From Bacteroidota bacterium (GTDB lineage Bacteria > Bacteroidota > Bacteroidia > Flavobacteriales > Schleiferiaceae): a stretch of 41,600 nt of DNA. The notes under the pieces were generated by a model. That model saw only the letters and a program-made list of their open reading frames with translations, had not been told where the DNA came from and did not search any database. This document shows positions 23,347-32,049 of the stretch, in pieces. The stretch covers positions 1 through 41,600 of the forward strand of contig QQUU01000064.1 of the NCBI GenBank assembly GCA_003385605.1. The letters are read 5' to 3'. The translations under genes were made by a program, and so were the position numbers. The stretch's first letter is position 1, and every line of letters starts with the position of its first letter.

Positions 23347-23373
23347 CAAAGGTGCGAGAAAAGTGTACCTTTG
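23347..23373. promoter_or_regulatory. Divergent -7 boxes for ndk and the DHH gene
   Basis: On the plus strand TACCTTTG (23366-23373) is a perfect -7 box, 30 bp before the ndk ATG. On the minus strand CACCTTTG (23354-23347) matches 7 of 8 positions, 18 bp before the DHH ATG. The two promoters sit within 27 bp and must overlap in their upstream elements. No clear -33 TTG is visible for either. Confidence 0.45.
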
Positions 23374-23403
23374 CGGCGCAAATTTTAGAAAAACTCAAAT
23401 AAA

Positions 23404-23823
23404 ATGGCAGGTAACAAGACCCTAACGATGATCAAGCCGGATGCAGTACGCGACGGACACATCGGTGCAATCCTAAACCAAATCACTGAAGCTGGATTCC
23501 GTATTTCAGCAATGAAATTAACGCAACTCTCAACTGCAGATGCACAAGCATTTTACGCAGTACACGCAGAGCGTCCATTCTTCGGTGAGCTTGTTGAATT
23601 CATGACTTCTGGCCCTATCGTGGCTGCAATTCTTGAAAAAGACAACGCTGTTGAAGATTTCCGCACGTTGATCGGTGCTACTAACCCAGCGGAAGCTGCT
23701 GAAGGAACTATCCGTGCACGCTTCGCTAAGAGCATTGGTGAGAACGCTGTACACGGTTCTGATAGCGACGAAAACGCTCAGATCGAAGGCGATTTCCACT
23801 TTGCGGGTCGCGAGCAGTTCTAA
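23404..23823 (+). CDS. ndk: Nucleoside-diphosphate kinase
   Basis: 139 residues, standard size. It transfers the gamma-phosphate between nucleoside triphosphates and diphosphates through a phosphohistidine. Visible: [19 protein letters not shown] at the start, [37 protein letters not shown], and the catalytic His117 in [12 protein letters not shown]. It is encoded divergently from the DHH phosphoesterase and followed at about 100 bp by rplS, which has its own promoter and leader. Confidence 0.97.
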   Translation: MAGNKTLTMIKPDAVRDGHIGAILNQITEAGFRISAMKLTQLSTADAQAFYAVHAERPFFGELVEFMTSGPIVAAILEKDNAVEDFRTLIGATNPAEAAEGTIRARFAKSIGENAVHGSDSDENAQIEGDFHFAGREQF

Positions 23824-23838
23824 AAAAGAATTTTTAAT

Positions 23839-23846
23839 TACTTTTG
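23839..23846 (+). promoter_or_regulatory. -7 box of rplS
   Basis: TACTTTTG is a perfect TAnnTTTG match located after the ndk stop and 79 bp before the rplS ATG. It predicts transcription starting near 23852, right at the first hairpin of the leader. Confidence 0.55.
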
Positions 23847-23849
23847 CCC

Positions 23850-23925
23850 TCCCGAAAGGGACTGCGTGTCAACCTCTGGCAAGAGATGTGAACGTTGGCT
23901 CACAGCAATGTAAATTATTTTAAAC
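23850..23925 (+). ncRNA. Structured leader of rplS (candidate L19 autoregulatory RNA)
   Basis: The 76 nt between the -7 box and the rplS start fold into three short hairpins: TCCC-GAAA-GGGA (23850-23861), CTCT-GGCA-AGAG (23874-23885) and TGTGA-ACGTTGGC-TCACA (23887-23904). TGC (23863-23865) can also pair with GCA (23905-23907) to close the last two into a multiloop. A GAAA tetraloop, and a purine-rich large loop (ACGTTGGC), are the sort of features ribosomal protein leaders use to mimic rRNA. Flavobacterial L19 leader motifs have been proposed; I could not compare to a covariance model here. Binding of L19 and repression of its own translation is inferred. Confidence 0.5.
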
Positions 23926-24273
23926 ATGGACTTAGTTCAGTTTGTAAACGACGAATTCGTTTCTAGAAAAGACTTACCAGAATTTGGTGCCGGTGATACC
24001 ATCACTGTGTACACTCAAATTAGTGAAGGTGAGAAAACACGTACTCAGTTCTTCCGCGGTGTAGTATTGCAACGCAGAGGTTCAGGTGCTACTGAGACTT
24101 TTACTATTCGCAAGATGAGCGGTAACGTAGGTGTAGAGCGTATCTTCCCTGTAAACCTTCCAGCGATTGAAAAGATCGAGGTGAACAAGCGCGGTAAAGT
24201 ACGTCGTGCACGTATCTTCTACCAAAGAGAGCGTACAGGTAAAGCAGCTCGTATCAAAGAGCGTCGCTTCTAA
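23926..24273 (+). CDS. rplS: 50S ribosomal protein L19
   Basis: 115 residues. Typical bL19 features are the N-terminal helix region ([20 protein letters not shown]), then [40 protein letters not shown], and the basic C-terminal [26 protein letters not shown]19 lies at the 30S-50S interface. Here rplS stands apart from the usual rpsP-rimM-trmD neighbours, has its own promoter and leader, and ends in a strong terminator, so it is a single-gene unit. Confidence 0.98.
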   Translation: MDLVQFVNDEFVSRKDLPEFGAGDTITVYTQISEGEKTRTQFFRGVVLQRRGSGATETFTIRKMSGNVGVERIFPVNLPAIEKIEVNKRGKVRRARIFYQRERTGKAARIKERRF

Positions 24274-24292
24274 TTCTCACCAAACGAGATAC

Positions 24293-24327
24293 AAAAATCC
24301 CGAGCCTTATGGTTCGGGATTTTTTTT
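24293..24327. terminator. Bidirectional terminator after rplS
   Basis: ATCCCGAGCC, loop TTAT, GGTTCGGGAT: 10 bp with one G-T wobble, preceded by four A and followed by seven T. Located 20 bp after rplS and about 38 bp beyond the end of the convergent PorE-like gene, it can terminate both. Confidence 0.9.
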
Positions 24328-24364
24328 GCTCCCAACTTTGGGACCGTATCTTTTTTTGAAAGAC

Positions 24365-26353
24365 TTAGAGTTGCTTCACAACAAATACCGTTCTACGGTT
24401 CTTGGCTCTTCCCTGCTCTGTCTCATTGCTGGCCACTGGGCGACTTTCGCCGTAGCCCTTGGAACTAAGCCTAGAAGCATCAATGCCATAGCCGTACAAG
24501 GTATCTGTGACTCGCTTTGCCCTGCGAGTACTTAGATTAAGGTTTGCGGCAGCATCTCCTACATTGTCTGTATGTCCCTGAATCTGGACCTTCAGATGAG
24601 AATTGTCAGATAGAAACTCAGCAAACTCAGCAATCAGAAGTTCACTAAGATCATCCAAACGATCAGAGTTAGTTTCAAAGAGGATATTGGGAATGGGGTA
24701 CGATTCTCCTTCCGCCATATCCGACTGTTCTAAGGCAATCTCCATACGACTCACATCGCCCGGAGGACCCGACGATGCCAGTGCCAAACGCAACGGCGCA
24801 GCACTAAACGCTGCCTTCTTTGCATCTAATTTGATGACAAAAGCATCCGCCTCTGCCTTCTTTACTACTGCTGAGAATTCGCCACTTTCTTCATCCACCT
24901 GCAATGTCGTGCTCTCTCCTGTGGTACTGTTTTTCAACACCACTTTGGCTTCATCGTCCGAAGCAAACATGTCTTTAGTCAATGTTCCCTTAACCAAAAC
25001 CACCTCTTCGGGCTGCACACCTTCATAGAGGTCAAAGAAGTATATGTCCCAGCCGTTGGCCTTATTGATCTTGTTCGAAGCGAAGTAAGCTTGCTGTCCA
25101 TCCAACGTCACCATCAAACCAATCTCGTCTTTTTCAGTATTGATAGGATATCCGAGATTTTGCGGTTTGCCCCAGGATGCACCTACATCTGTGCTCTTAA
25201 ACAGATCATATCCACCCATACCTGGATGGCCGTCGCTCGCGAAGTACAAGCTCTCGCTGTCTGGATGTATAAAAGGACTTTTTTCGTTCTTCGCAGTGTT
25301 GATCGTGGATCCCAAGTTTTCAGGGCTGCTCCAGCTACCATCACTCTGGCGCTCACTGCGGTACAAATCCAAGCCGCCAAAGCCGCCCTTTCTATTGCTG
25401 GTGAAGTAGAGCACGTCGCCATTCGGCGAGATAGAAGGTTGACTTTCCCAACTGTTGGGACCGTTCACATTCGGGACTGGGCGAATGCCGTTCCACACGC
25501 CGTAGGAGAACGTAGTATAGTACAGGTCACAATTCTGCTGCCCTGTCTTTTCATTGCGCTCACAAATGGTAAAGACCATCATGCGGTTATCCGCGGTGAT
25601 GGTAGGCCCACCCTCGTTGTACTGAGCGTTGAACGGCGAAGTGAGCGCCTCGCCCTCTTCAAAAAGGAAGGCACCTGCAGTCGTGCTCGTTGTTCTCGCC
25701 ATGCTGAATTCCTCAACGTTGCGAAGTGGGGCCGCGGGACCGTCGTATTTATTGCGCTTCTTGCTGCGACGTGTAAAGTAAATCTGACTGCCGTCCGGAG
25801 TCAGGGCCGCAAGGTATTCGTCAAAGCGTGTATTGATGTTGCGCGCAGGCTTAGGATCATAAGGCACCGGATTGGCAAGGAAGGTCTTTTTGAGATTGAT
25901 CTCTTCCAACAACCCTTCCACCTCCGCATCGAAGGCATATTCACGGTCGTCTCTCAAAAGCCACTGCTCAAAATATCCTGCGGCCTCGTCATTTCTGCCT
26001 GAGGCCATGCAGAGTGAACCTACTGCATAGAGTAAATCTGGCTTGTAGCCCGGGCAACGTTTTATTAGTTGCTTCCAATGTGCCTCAGCCAAATGAAACT
26101 TTTTGGTACGCATGCTGAGCTCGCCCTTCAAATAGAGGGCATGCTGGTCCTCATCATTCTGGCGTAGCGCCGCCCCTATGTACACGCTAGCATTTGGATA
26201 GTCGCGTTGATTCAGGGCGCGAAGGCCTTTCTGGATTTGCTTCGAAGGACTGCGGTGGTCGTCACCACAATACGTGCCCAATTCTACCGGTCCCATTTGG
26301 GCTTGTGCCAGGGAACCCGATAAAACGGCGAGTACTAGTAAGAGTTTACGCAT
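24365..26353 (-). CDS. PorE-like TPR/beta-propeller/CRD/OmpA protein
   Basis: 662 residues with a cleavable signal peptide (MRKLLLVLAVLSGSLAQAQ). In order: TPR repeats (about 35-145, ALRQNDEDQHALYLKGELSM), a PD40/WD40-like propeller (about 175-440, with repeated SPNGDVLYFTSNRKGGFGG, YFASDGHPGMGGYDLF and LDGQQAYFASNKINKANG), a short beta-sandwich like a carboxypeptidase regulatory domain (about 450-520, LVKGTLTKDMFASDDEAKVV), and an OmpA-like peptidoglycan-binding domain (about 545-662, QGHTDNVGDAAANLNLSTRR). The same order and nearly the same length as PorE, a type IX secretion component that links the machinery to peptidoglycan. Other TPR/PD40/OmpA proteins exist, so PorE identity is likely rather than certain. 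Its start overlaps the symporter stop (TAATG). Confidence 0.78.
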   Translation of the reverse strand: MRKLLLVLAVLSGSLAQAQMGPVELGTYCGDDHRSPSKQIQKGLRALNQRDYPNASVYIGAALRQNDEDQHALYLKGELSMRTKKFHLAEAHWKQLIKRCPGYKPDLLYAVGSLCMASGRNDEAAGYFEQWLLRDDREYAFDAEVEGLLEEINLKKTFLANPVPYDPKPARNINTRFDEYLAALTPDGSQIYFTRRSKKRNKYDGPAAPLRNVEEFSMARTTSTTAGAFLFEEGEALTSPFNAQYNEGGPTITADNRMMVFTICERNEKTGQQNCDLYYTTFSYGVWNGIRPVPNVNGPNSWESQPSISPNGDVLYFTSNRKGGFGGLDLYRSERQSDGSWSSPENLGSTINTAKNEKSPFIHPDSESLYFASDGHPGMGGYDLFKSTDVGASWGKPQNLGYPINTEKDEIGLMVTLDGQQAYFASNKINKANGWDIYFFDLYEGVQPEEVVLVKGTLTKDMFASDDEAKVVLKNSTTGESTTLQVDEESGEFSAVVKKAEADAFVIKLDAKKAAFSAAPLRLALASSGPPGDVSRMEIALEQSDMAEGESYPIPNILFETNSDRLDDLSELLIAEFAEFLSDNSHLKVQIQGHTDNVGDAAANLNLSTRRAKRVTDTLYGYGIDASRLSSKGYGESRPVASNETEQGRAKNRRTVFVVKQL

Positions 26354-27804
26354 TAAAGTTCGTCTTGATTGACTACAGTAAGTTTGTCTTCAGATAACGC
26401 AATAATGGTGCTGACAGATGCATCACCGGTCAAATTCAAAACCGTACGAACCATATCGATGATGCGGTCTACTGGGAAGATAATAGCAATCCAAGCCGGG
26501 TTAAGTCCCACACTTTCTAGGATAGGAATAAGCATGATCATCCCTGCCGAAGGAACTGATGCCGCACCAATAGATGCCAACGTTGCGGTAAAAATGATGG
26601 TAGCCTGCTGCGCGAGGGTGAGGTCAATCATATGGAACTGTGCCATGAAAATCACAGCAACCGTCTGGTACAATGCGGTACCGTCCATATTGATGGTAGC
26701 CCCTACCGGCAATACAAAGGAACCGATCTCCTCGTCCACACCAAGATTGTCGCGCACACAGTCCATGGTTACCGGCAACGTAGCGGCCGTGGAGGACGTT
26801 GAAAAGGCCAACAATTGTGCAGGACGAATACCGCGCATGAAGTAGCCCCAACTTTTCCAGTACCCCATCTTCGTTTTGCGATTGATTAGGTAAGCTAGAA
26901 TGGCCGGGTAGAAAATGAGAATCATGATCAGTAGCCCCAGAATAGTCGCTCCTGTGTAAGCTCCGAGGGCCTTGAAAATTTCAACCAATCGGCCCGGCTC
27001 GTCTCCTGCCATGGCAGCAAGTTTACCTGCTAATAGGGCAAAGACGAAAAACGGCGCGCCCTTCATCACCACGTCAACCATTTTAATAAAGATGTCCGAG
27101 AAACCATTCATGAGGTTGGCCACGGGCTCCATCTGTGTATTCGGCAACATCACCATCACAATACCAAAGAAGATGGCAAAGAAGATGACCTGTAGCATGA
27201 GACTGTCGTTGAAGGAAAGGAAGATGTTGGACGGCACCATGTCCACGAAGAACTGTAATGGACCGTCTTTCTTAGCACTCTGAACCGCATTAGCCTTGGC
27301 CACCTTGGCGTTGAGTTCTTCATTGGCCATTTGTTCTGCCATGGCAGCCTCTGCTTCTGATAGGTAGACTTGCATCGACGGATCAGAGAGCAAGCGAACA
27401 TCGTCAAAGAATTCTACCCCTTCTGTATCATTCACCCACAATTCATACGCCACGCGATTGATCTGCAGTTGCTCTTCAGCCGTTTGCTTGCCAGGATTGA
27501 ACGTATTGGCAATGAGCATACCCATGGATGCGGCAAGAACCGTAGAGCCGATGTATAATGCCAATGTTTTCACACCCATACGACCTAAGGTGGCAGTATC
27601 ACTCAGATTACCGATACCCGCTATGATCGAAAAGAGGACCAAAGGAATGGCGATGAGCTTCAGAAGGTTGATAAATATGGTTCCAAAAGGAGCGATCCAA
27701 TCCAAGGTGAATTGGCTCCAACCCATGGAAGAGCTTAACAGCGCCCATGCAATACCAAGAATTAATCCAATAATGATCTGAACAGGTAAAGACGGTTTTT
27801 TCAT
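26353..27804 (-). CDS. Dicarboxylate/amino-acid:cation symporter (DAACS/GltP-type)
   Basis: 483 residues from the ATG at 27804; the frame extends upstream but starts at MKKPSLPVQIIIGLILG as in the family. It has the hairpin-loop Ser motif FSTSSTAATLPVTMDC (HP1), the sodium site NMDGTALYQ and the HP2/TM8 region SVPSAGMIMLIPILESVGLNP. Eight transmembrane helices are expected. It co-transports Na+ or H+ with glutamate, aspartate or C4-dicarboxylates in the inner membrane. Between the early membrane helices and the DMVPSNIF motif is a long acidic/helical insert (about residues 105-190) that is absent from short archaeal relatives. It overlaps aroC upstream (ATGA) and the PorE-like gene downstream. 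Confidence 0.92.
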   Translation of the reverse strand: MKKPSLPVQIIIGLILGIAWALLSSSMGWSQFTLDWIAPFGTIFINLLKLIAIPLVLFSIIAGIGNLSDTATLGRMGVKTLALYIGSTVLAASMGMLIANTFNPGKQTAEEQLQINRVAYELWVNDTEGVEFFDDVRLLSDPSMQVYLSEAEAAMAEQMANEELNAKVAKANAVQSAKKDGPLQFFVDMVPSNIFLSFNDSLMLQVIFFAIFFGIVMVMLPNTQMEPVANLMNGFSDIFIKMVDVVMKGAPFFVFALLAGKLAAMAGDEPGRLVEIFKALGAYTGATILGLLIMILIFYPAILAYLINRKTKMGYWKSWGYFMRGIRPAQLLAFSTSSTAATLPVTMDCVRDNLGVDEEIGSFVLPVGATINMDGTALYQTVAVIFMAQFHMIDLTLAQQATIIFTATLASIGAASVPSAGMIMLIPILESVGLNPAWIAIIFPVDRIIDMVRTVLNLTGDASVSTIIALSEDKLTVVNQDEL

Positions 27805-28865
27805 CGAGTGTATTTCAAGTTTCGTAAGTAATGGTCGGCCAACACCAGTTGAATCATGGCCTCCACGATAGGTACGGCGCGTGGCACTACGCAAGGATCG
27901 TGGCGTCCTTTGGCGGCCAATACTGTGGCTTTACCGTCCTTATCAACTGTGTTTTGTTCTTTTCCAATGGTAGCCACCGGCTTAAAAGCTACGCGAACTT
28001 CGATAGGTGCACCGTTGCTCAATCCACCGACTACCCCGCCGGCGTGGTTGGTTGCGGTTTTAAAATCTTCTGTAATGGCATCGTTGTGGGCACTGCCGCG
28101 CATTGCAGCCGCTGCAAACCCAGATCCTATCTCAAAGCCCTTCACGGCATTGATGCTCATAAGGGCCTTTGCAAGATCTGCTTGTAGCTTATCAAAAACA
28201 GGTTCGCCTAAGCCTACCGGCACCCCTGATGCTACGGCGGTGATCACACCGCCCGTACTGTCTTTTTCAGCGCGGCATAACTCAATATAGGTTTCCATCT
28301 TTTCTGCGGTCTCCGGATGCGGACATCGCGTTGGATGGGCGTCGATAGCGGCAAGGTCTAATTCTGAAGTAGGCACTTGCAGTACAATAGGACCTACTGC
28401 GCTTACCCAGGCTTTCACGCTCACCTGCGGCAAAATTTGAGCGGCTAGTGCACCCGCCACTACTCGGCAAGCCGTTTCACGAGCACTAGAGCGACCGCCG
28501 CCTCTATAATCGCGGTGGCCGTATTTCGCATCGTAGGTAAAATCTGCGTGTGATGGGCGGTACACATCCTTTAATTGACCGTAATCTTTGCTTCGCTGGT
28601 CCTTGTTCGGAATAGAAAAAGCAATAGGCGTTCCCGTAGTCTTGCCTTCAAACAAACCGCTGTGGAAGGTGACTTGATCCTCTTCGTTGCGCTCTGTGGT
28701 CAAATGACTCTGCCCTGGACGACGACGGTCTAGGGCTTGCTGCACAAGGTCTAGATCGATTTCAATGCCAGCGGGCATACCGTCCAAAATCCCACCAATT
28801 TGTGAGCCGTGGCTCTCGCCATAGGTGGTCAGTACTAAAGATTGTCCTATTGTATTTCCGGGCAT
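27801..28865 (-). CDS. aroC: Chorismate synthase
   Basis: 354 residues from the ATG at 28865 (MPGNTIGQSLVLTTYGESHG), the normal N-terminus. A longer frame to 28934 overlaps hutI and has no family match. Conserved FMN-enzyme sites: GESHG, RRRPGQSHLTTER, YRPSHADFTYDAKYG, DYRGGGRSSARETA, SGFAAAAMRGSAHND, and a C-terminal KGRHDPCVVPRAVPIVEAM. It makes chorismate from EPSP in the last shared step of aromatic biosynthesis. It heads a minus-strand run with the symporter and PorE-like gene, and is divergent from hutI with 46 bp between starts. Confidence 0.96.
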   Translation of the reverse strand: MPGNTIGQSLVLTTYGESHGSQIGGILDGMPAGIEIDLDLVQQALDRRRPGQSHLTTERNEEDQVTFHSGLFEGKTTGTPIAFSIPNKDQRSKDYGQLKDVYRPSHADFTYDAKYGHRDYRGGGRSSARETACRVVAGALAAQILPQVSVKAWVSAVGPIVLQVPTSELDLAAIDAHPTRCPHPETAEKMETYIELCRAEKDSTGGVITAVASGVPVGLGEPVFDKLQADLAKALMSINAVKGFEIGSGFAAAAMRGSAHNDAITEDFKTATNHAGGVVGGLSNGAPIEVRVAFKPVATIGKEQNTVDKDGKATVLAAKGRHDPCVVPRAVPIVEAMIQLVLADHYLRNLKYTR

Positions 28866-28911
28866 GCCACTAAAGTAGGAAACTATAGCGCATTCTCCGT
28901 AATATTGAAGC

Positions 28912-30153
28912 ATGAACCTGAAGCTGATTAACATAAAATCCTTGGGCGGTATTCATCCGGAAGGAACAAAGTGGTTACGAGGGTCCAATTTGGGCCACTT
29001 CCCCACCCTTGAAAACGCCTATCTCACCATCACCGACGGCAAGATCTCAGATTTTGGACCAATGACCCATTGCCCGCAAGATGAGCTGCCTACCCAAGAT
29101 TGCTCGGACAGACACGTGCTCCCTGCCTTCGTTGATTCTCACAGTCATCTCGTATATGCGGGAACACGAGAAGAGGAATTCAATCTTCGACTCAAGGGGG
29201 CCAGCTATGAAGAAATCGCTGCAGCCGGTGGCGGTATTCTCAATAGTGCAGCTAAAGTGGGCACCTCCTCCGTGGATCAGCTTGTTAGTCAAGCTACATT
29301 CCGCCTCGAGAACCTCATCGAATGCGGTACAGGTACTTTGGAAGTAAAAAGCGGCTATGGTTTGGACCCAGAGAACGAATTGAAGCTTTTGCGTGCCATC
29401 AAAGCACTTAATGACCAAAGCCATGCTACACTAGTCCCGACATTCTTGGCTGCACACGCACTTCCTGCTTGGGCCAAAGCGCAAGGCATGAACGATGCCA
29501 GCTACACCAAATACATGTTGGACGAGTGTCTTCCTACTGTACAAAAAGAGGGACTTGCAGGATTCTTGGACGGCTTTATTGAGCGTGACTATTTCAAATT
29601 GGACACCTTACAGCATTTGATCGATGCCAGCACCAATAGCGGATTGCCGCTGAAGATTCACGTCAATCAGTTTTACGACATCGGTGGTATTCAGATGGCT
29701 GTAGAAGCCGGTGCACTGAGCGTGGACCACCTCGAAGTGATGAGTCCTGAGGCCTTGAAGGCATTGCACGGCAGTGATACCATTGCTACCCTATTGCCTT
29801 CTTGCAGCTACTTCCTCGGCATTCCTTACGGCCCTGCTCGAGAACTTATAGAAAATGATTGCGTCGTGGCTTTGGCCACAGATTATAACCCAGGCTCGTC
29901 GCCTGGAGGAAACATGCAACTGGTGTGTAACATGGCTTGTACTCAGATGAAGATGACACCAGCGGAAGCGCTAAACGCAGCAACTATTAACGGCGCGGCA
30001 GCCTTAAATCTAAGCGAGCGCAAAGGCTCCATTGCCGTAGGTAAGGATGCAGATCTCTTAATCACTAAGGCCATCCCATCGCTAGAGTATCTGTGTTACG
30101 ATTTCGGAACCAATCACATTCAAACCACCATTTTAGGTGGACAGACCCAATGA
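28912..30153 (+). CDS. hutI: Imidazolonepropionase
   Basis: 413 residues of the amidohydrolase superfamily. HutI opens the ring of 4-imidazolone-5-propionate to give N-formimino-L-glutamate in histidine breakdown. Metal and substrate sites: His77 and His79 (VDSHSHLVYAGTREEEF), SGYGLDPENELKLL, PTFLAAHALP, KIHVNQFYDIGG, VDHLEVMSPEA, and the metal-binding Asp in ATDYNPGSSPGGN. It is the first gene of a hutI-hutG-ftcD set, with ATGA overlap into hutG. The earlier enzymes, histidase and urocanase, are not in this window. Confidence 0.95.
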   Translation: MNLKLINIKSLGGIHPEGTKWLRGSNLGHFPTLENAYLTITDGKISDFGPMTHCPQDELPTQDCSDRHVLPAFVDSHSHLVYAGTREEEFNLRLKGASYEEIAAAGGGILNSAAKVGTSSVDQLVSQATFRLENLIECGTGTLEVKSGYGLDPENELKLLRAIKALNDQSHATLVPTFLAAHALPAWAKAQGMNDASYTKYMLDECLPTVQKEGLAGFLDGFIERDYFKLDTLQHLIDASTNSGLPLKIHVNQFYDIGGIQMAVEAGALSVDHLEVMSPEALKALHGSDTIATLLPSCSYFLGIPYGPARELIENDCVVALATDYNPGSSPGGNMQLVCNMACTQMKMTPAEALNAATINGAAALNLSERKGSIAVGKDADLLITKAIPSLEYLCYDFGTNHIQTTILGGQTQ

Positions 30154-31136
30154 GCACAGTATTAGAACATTACACCAAAGAAGATCTCTTTAGCCGCACC
30201 TCCGTTCGTTCGGGCGAAGAGCGCCTAGGTGAGCGCATTGCAACGGTTAGCGAGGCCGATTGGACAAGCGCAGATTCCCTGCCGTTCAAATTTGTACTTG
30301 TAGGGGTAGAAGAAGATTTCGGCGTTCGTGCCAACCACGGTCGTGGCGGTGCAGATCGCGCGTTCCAAAGCTTTTTGAGTTATTTCCTCAACATGCAGGT
30401 GAACCGCTTCTTCCCAAGCGATGCCGTAGCAGTTCTTGGGGCAGTTGTTCCCACCACTTCCATTGAAAATGATCAGATAGATGCCCTACGCGAAGCAACA
30501 GCGGCAAACGACCATACGGTCAGCGCTGTGGTACGCAGAATCACTGAATTAGGGGCTATTCCAATAGTCATTGGTGGCGGCCACAACAATGCGTACGGTT
30601 GTTTGAAAGGCAGTAGCGAAGCAAAAGGACGCACCATCAACTGCCTGAATATTGACGCACATACAGATTTAAGAACGACCGAAGGCAGGCACAGTGGCAA
30701 CGGATTTACCTACGCCGCAAATGCAGGCTACATGGCGAATTACTTCATGCTAGGTCTTCAAGAGAATTATACGCCAGAATACATTTGGCAAACCATTGAG
30801 CACAACGATGCTTACAATGTGGCAAGCTTCGAGGATTTACAATCGGGTGAATTGACTCAAGACGAAGCGCTCATTCACATCGCCGAACATCTGGGGATGG
30901 AATATGGATTGGAATTGGACGTGGATGCCATTGCAAATTTCCCTTCAAGTGCACAGAGCGTGAGTGGATTTTCCTTTGATCAGGTCCGTCAAATCATCTA
31001 TGCGCTCGACATGCTGCCCCACTACTTCCATCTTTGTGAAGGCCGCGTGACGACAGAAGAAGAACATGCTTCAGTCGGAAGAGGTTTGGCCCTTCTAGTG
31101 TCCGATTTTATCAAAGCACACATCTTCAGCGAATAA
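30150..31136 (+). CDS. hutG: Formimidoylglutamase (arginase family)
   Basis: 328 residues from the ATG at 30150, which overlaps the hutI stop. A frame starting at 30093 is longer but enters hutI in another frame. The ureohydrolase dimanganese sites are readable: GGGHNNAYG, NIDAHTDLRTT (the DAHxD motif) and ELDVDAIANFPSSAQ. The residue after GGGH is Asn, where agmatinases have Glu/Asp, a feature of many Bacteroidota formimidoylglutamases. The enzyme hydrolyses formiminoglutamate to glutamate and formamide. It precedes ftcD by 1 bp; both act on the same substrate. Confidence 0.9.
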   Translation: MSTVLEHYTKEDLFSRTSVRSGEERLGERIATVSEADWTSADSLPFKFVLVGVEEDFGVRANHGRGGADRAFQSFLSYFLNMQVNRFFPSDAVAVLGAVVPTTSIENDQIDALREATAANDHTVSAVVRRITELGAIPIVIGGGHNNAYGCLKGSSEAKGRTINCLNIDAHTDLRTTEGRHSGNGFTYAANAGYMANYFMLGLQENYTPEYIWQTIEHNDAYNVASFEDLQSGELTQDEALIHIAEHLGMEYGLELDVDAIANFPSSAQSVSGFSFDQVRQIIYALDMLPHYFHLCEGRVTTEEEHASVGRGLALLVSDFIKAHIFSE

Positions 31137-31137
31137 C

Positions 31138-32049
31138 ATGAGCTACCGGATAGAATGCATACCCAACGTGAGCACTGCCGATCCAGCAATCCTTGAGCGC
31201 ATTGCTGCTGCGATCCATGCTACCGAGGGCGTAAGGCTGCATTTTGTCGACCCCGGTAAAAGTGCCAACCGTACGGTATTCACCTACCTCGGCCCTGTGA
31301 GCCAAGTCCTCAAGGCCACTGAAGCACTCTTTGCTATTGCGCTGAGCGAGATCGATATGCGCCAGCATCAAGGCGTACACCCGCGAATGGGCGCTGTAGA
31401 TGTTTGTCCCTTCGTTCTACTGGACGATGACACATATGCTAATGACCTTCTGGAGCGCGTGCGCACGTTCGCAAAAGACATCAGTACGAAATACGATTTG
31501 GCCATCTACGGCTACGAGCACCTCGCGAGCAGTCCAGAGCGGAAAAACCTCGCTGCAGTGCGCCAAGGAGAATTCGAAGGCCTTGAAGAGAGATTTGATA
31601 GCGGAGACCTCCCCGACTTCGGTCCGCAGACATTCACCTCGACGGTAGCCCTTCATGGCGCCACAGCCCTGAGTGTGCGCCCCTTGATGGTAGCATATAA
31701 CGTAAATCTAATAGGCGGCGAGCTTAAGGATCGACTAAAGGCAGCAAAGACAATTGCCGGAAAAATCCGAGAACGCGACGGCGGTATGCCGGGGGTGAAA
31801 GCCATAGGATGGTATTTGCCAGATTTCGATCTCGTTCAAGTCAGCTGCAATCTTACCAAGCCACATGAGTCAGGAGTTTGTGAGGTATTCTCTCGAGTCC
31901 AAGAACTGGCTGCAGCATTGGGATTTGAGGCCCCTTCTTCGGAACTCATCGGTTGCATTCCACAAAGCCAATTCACCACGTTGACCCCCGAGGAACTGGG
32001 ATTTGGTCAGCTCAAGGCTTTTGAAGGAAATCGTATACTACCTTTATAA
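31138..32049 (+). CDS. ftcD: Glutamate formimidoyltransferase (transferase domain only)
   Basis: 303 residues, the length of the stand-alone formiminotransferase domain without the cyclodeaminase domain of mammalian FTCD. Signatures: IECIPNVSTADPAILERI at the start, a GVHPRMGAVDVCPFVLL strand, IYGYEHLASSPERKNLAAVR, DFGPQTFTSTVALHGATA, and LPDFDLVQVSCNLTKPHES. It moves the formimino group from formiminoglutamate to tetrahydrofolate, feeding one-carbon metabolism. It is the third hut gene, 1 bp after hutG. No cyclodeaminase (fchA) is visible nearby. Confidence 0.93.
   Translation: MSYRIECIPNVSTADPAILERIAAAIHATEGVRLHFVDPGKSANRTVFTYLGPVSQVLKATEALFAIALSEIDMRQHQGVHPRMGAVDVCPFVLLDDDTYANDLLERVRTFAKDISTKYDLAIYGYEHLASSPERKNLAAVRQGEFEGLEERFDSGDLPDFGPQTFTSTVALHGATALSVRPLMVAYNVNLIGGELKDRLKAAKTIAGKIRERDGGMPGVKAIGWYLPDFDLVQVSCNLTKPHESGVCEVFSRVQELAAALGFEAPSSELIGCIPQSQFTTLTPEELGFGQLKAFEGNRILPL

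Noticed and set aside
25091-26002. Long 303-codon open frame on the plus strand
   Set aside because: It lies wholly antisense to the PorE-like gene, has unusual composition with no recognisable domain, and the minus-strand frame has clear TPR, PD40 and OmpA motifs.
28865-28934. N-terminal extension of aroC
   Set aside because: The extra residues (MLISFRFMLQYYGEC and on) overlap hutI and do not match chorismate synthase, whose N-terminus is at MPGNTIGQS.
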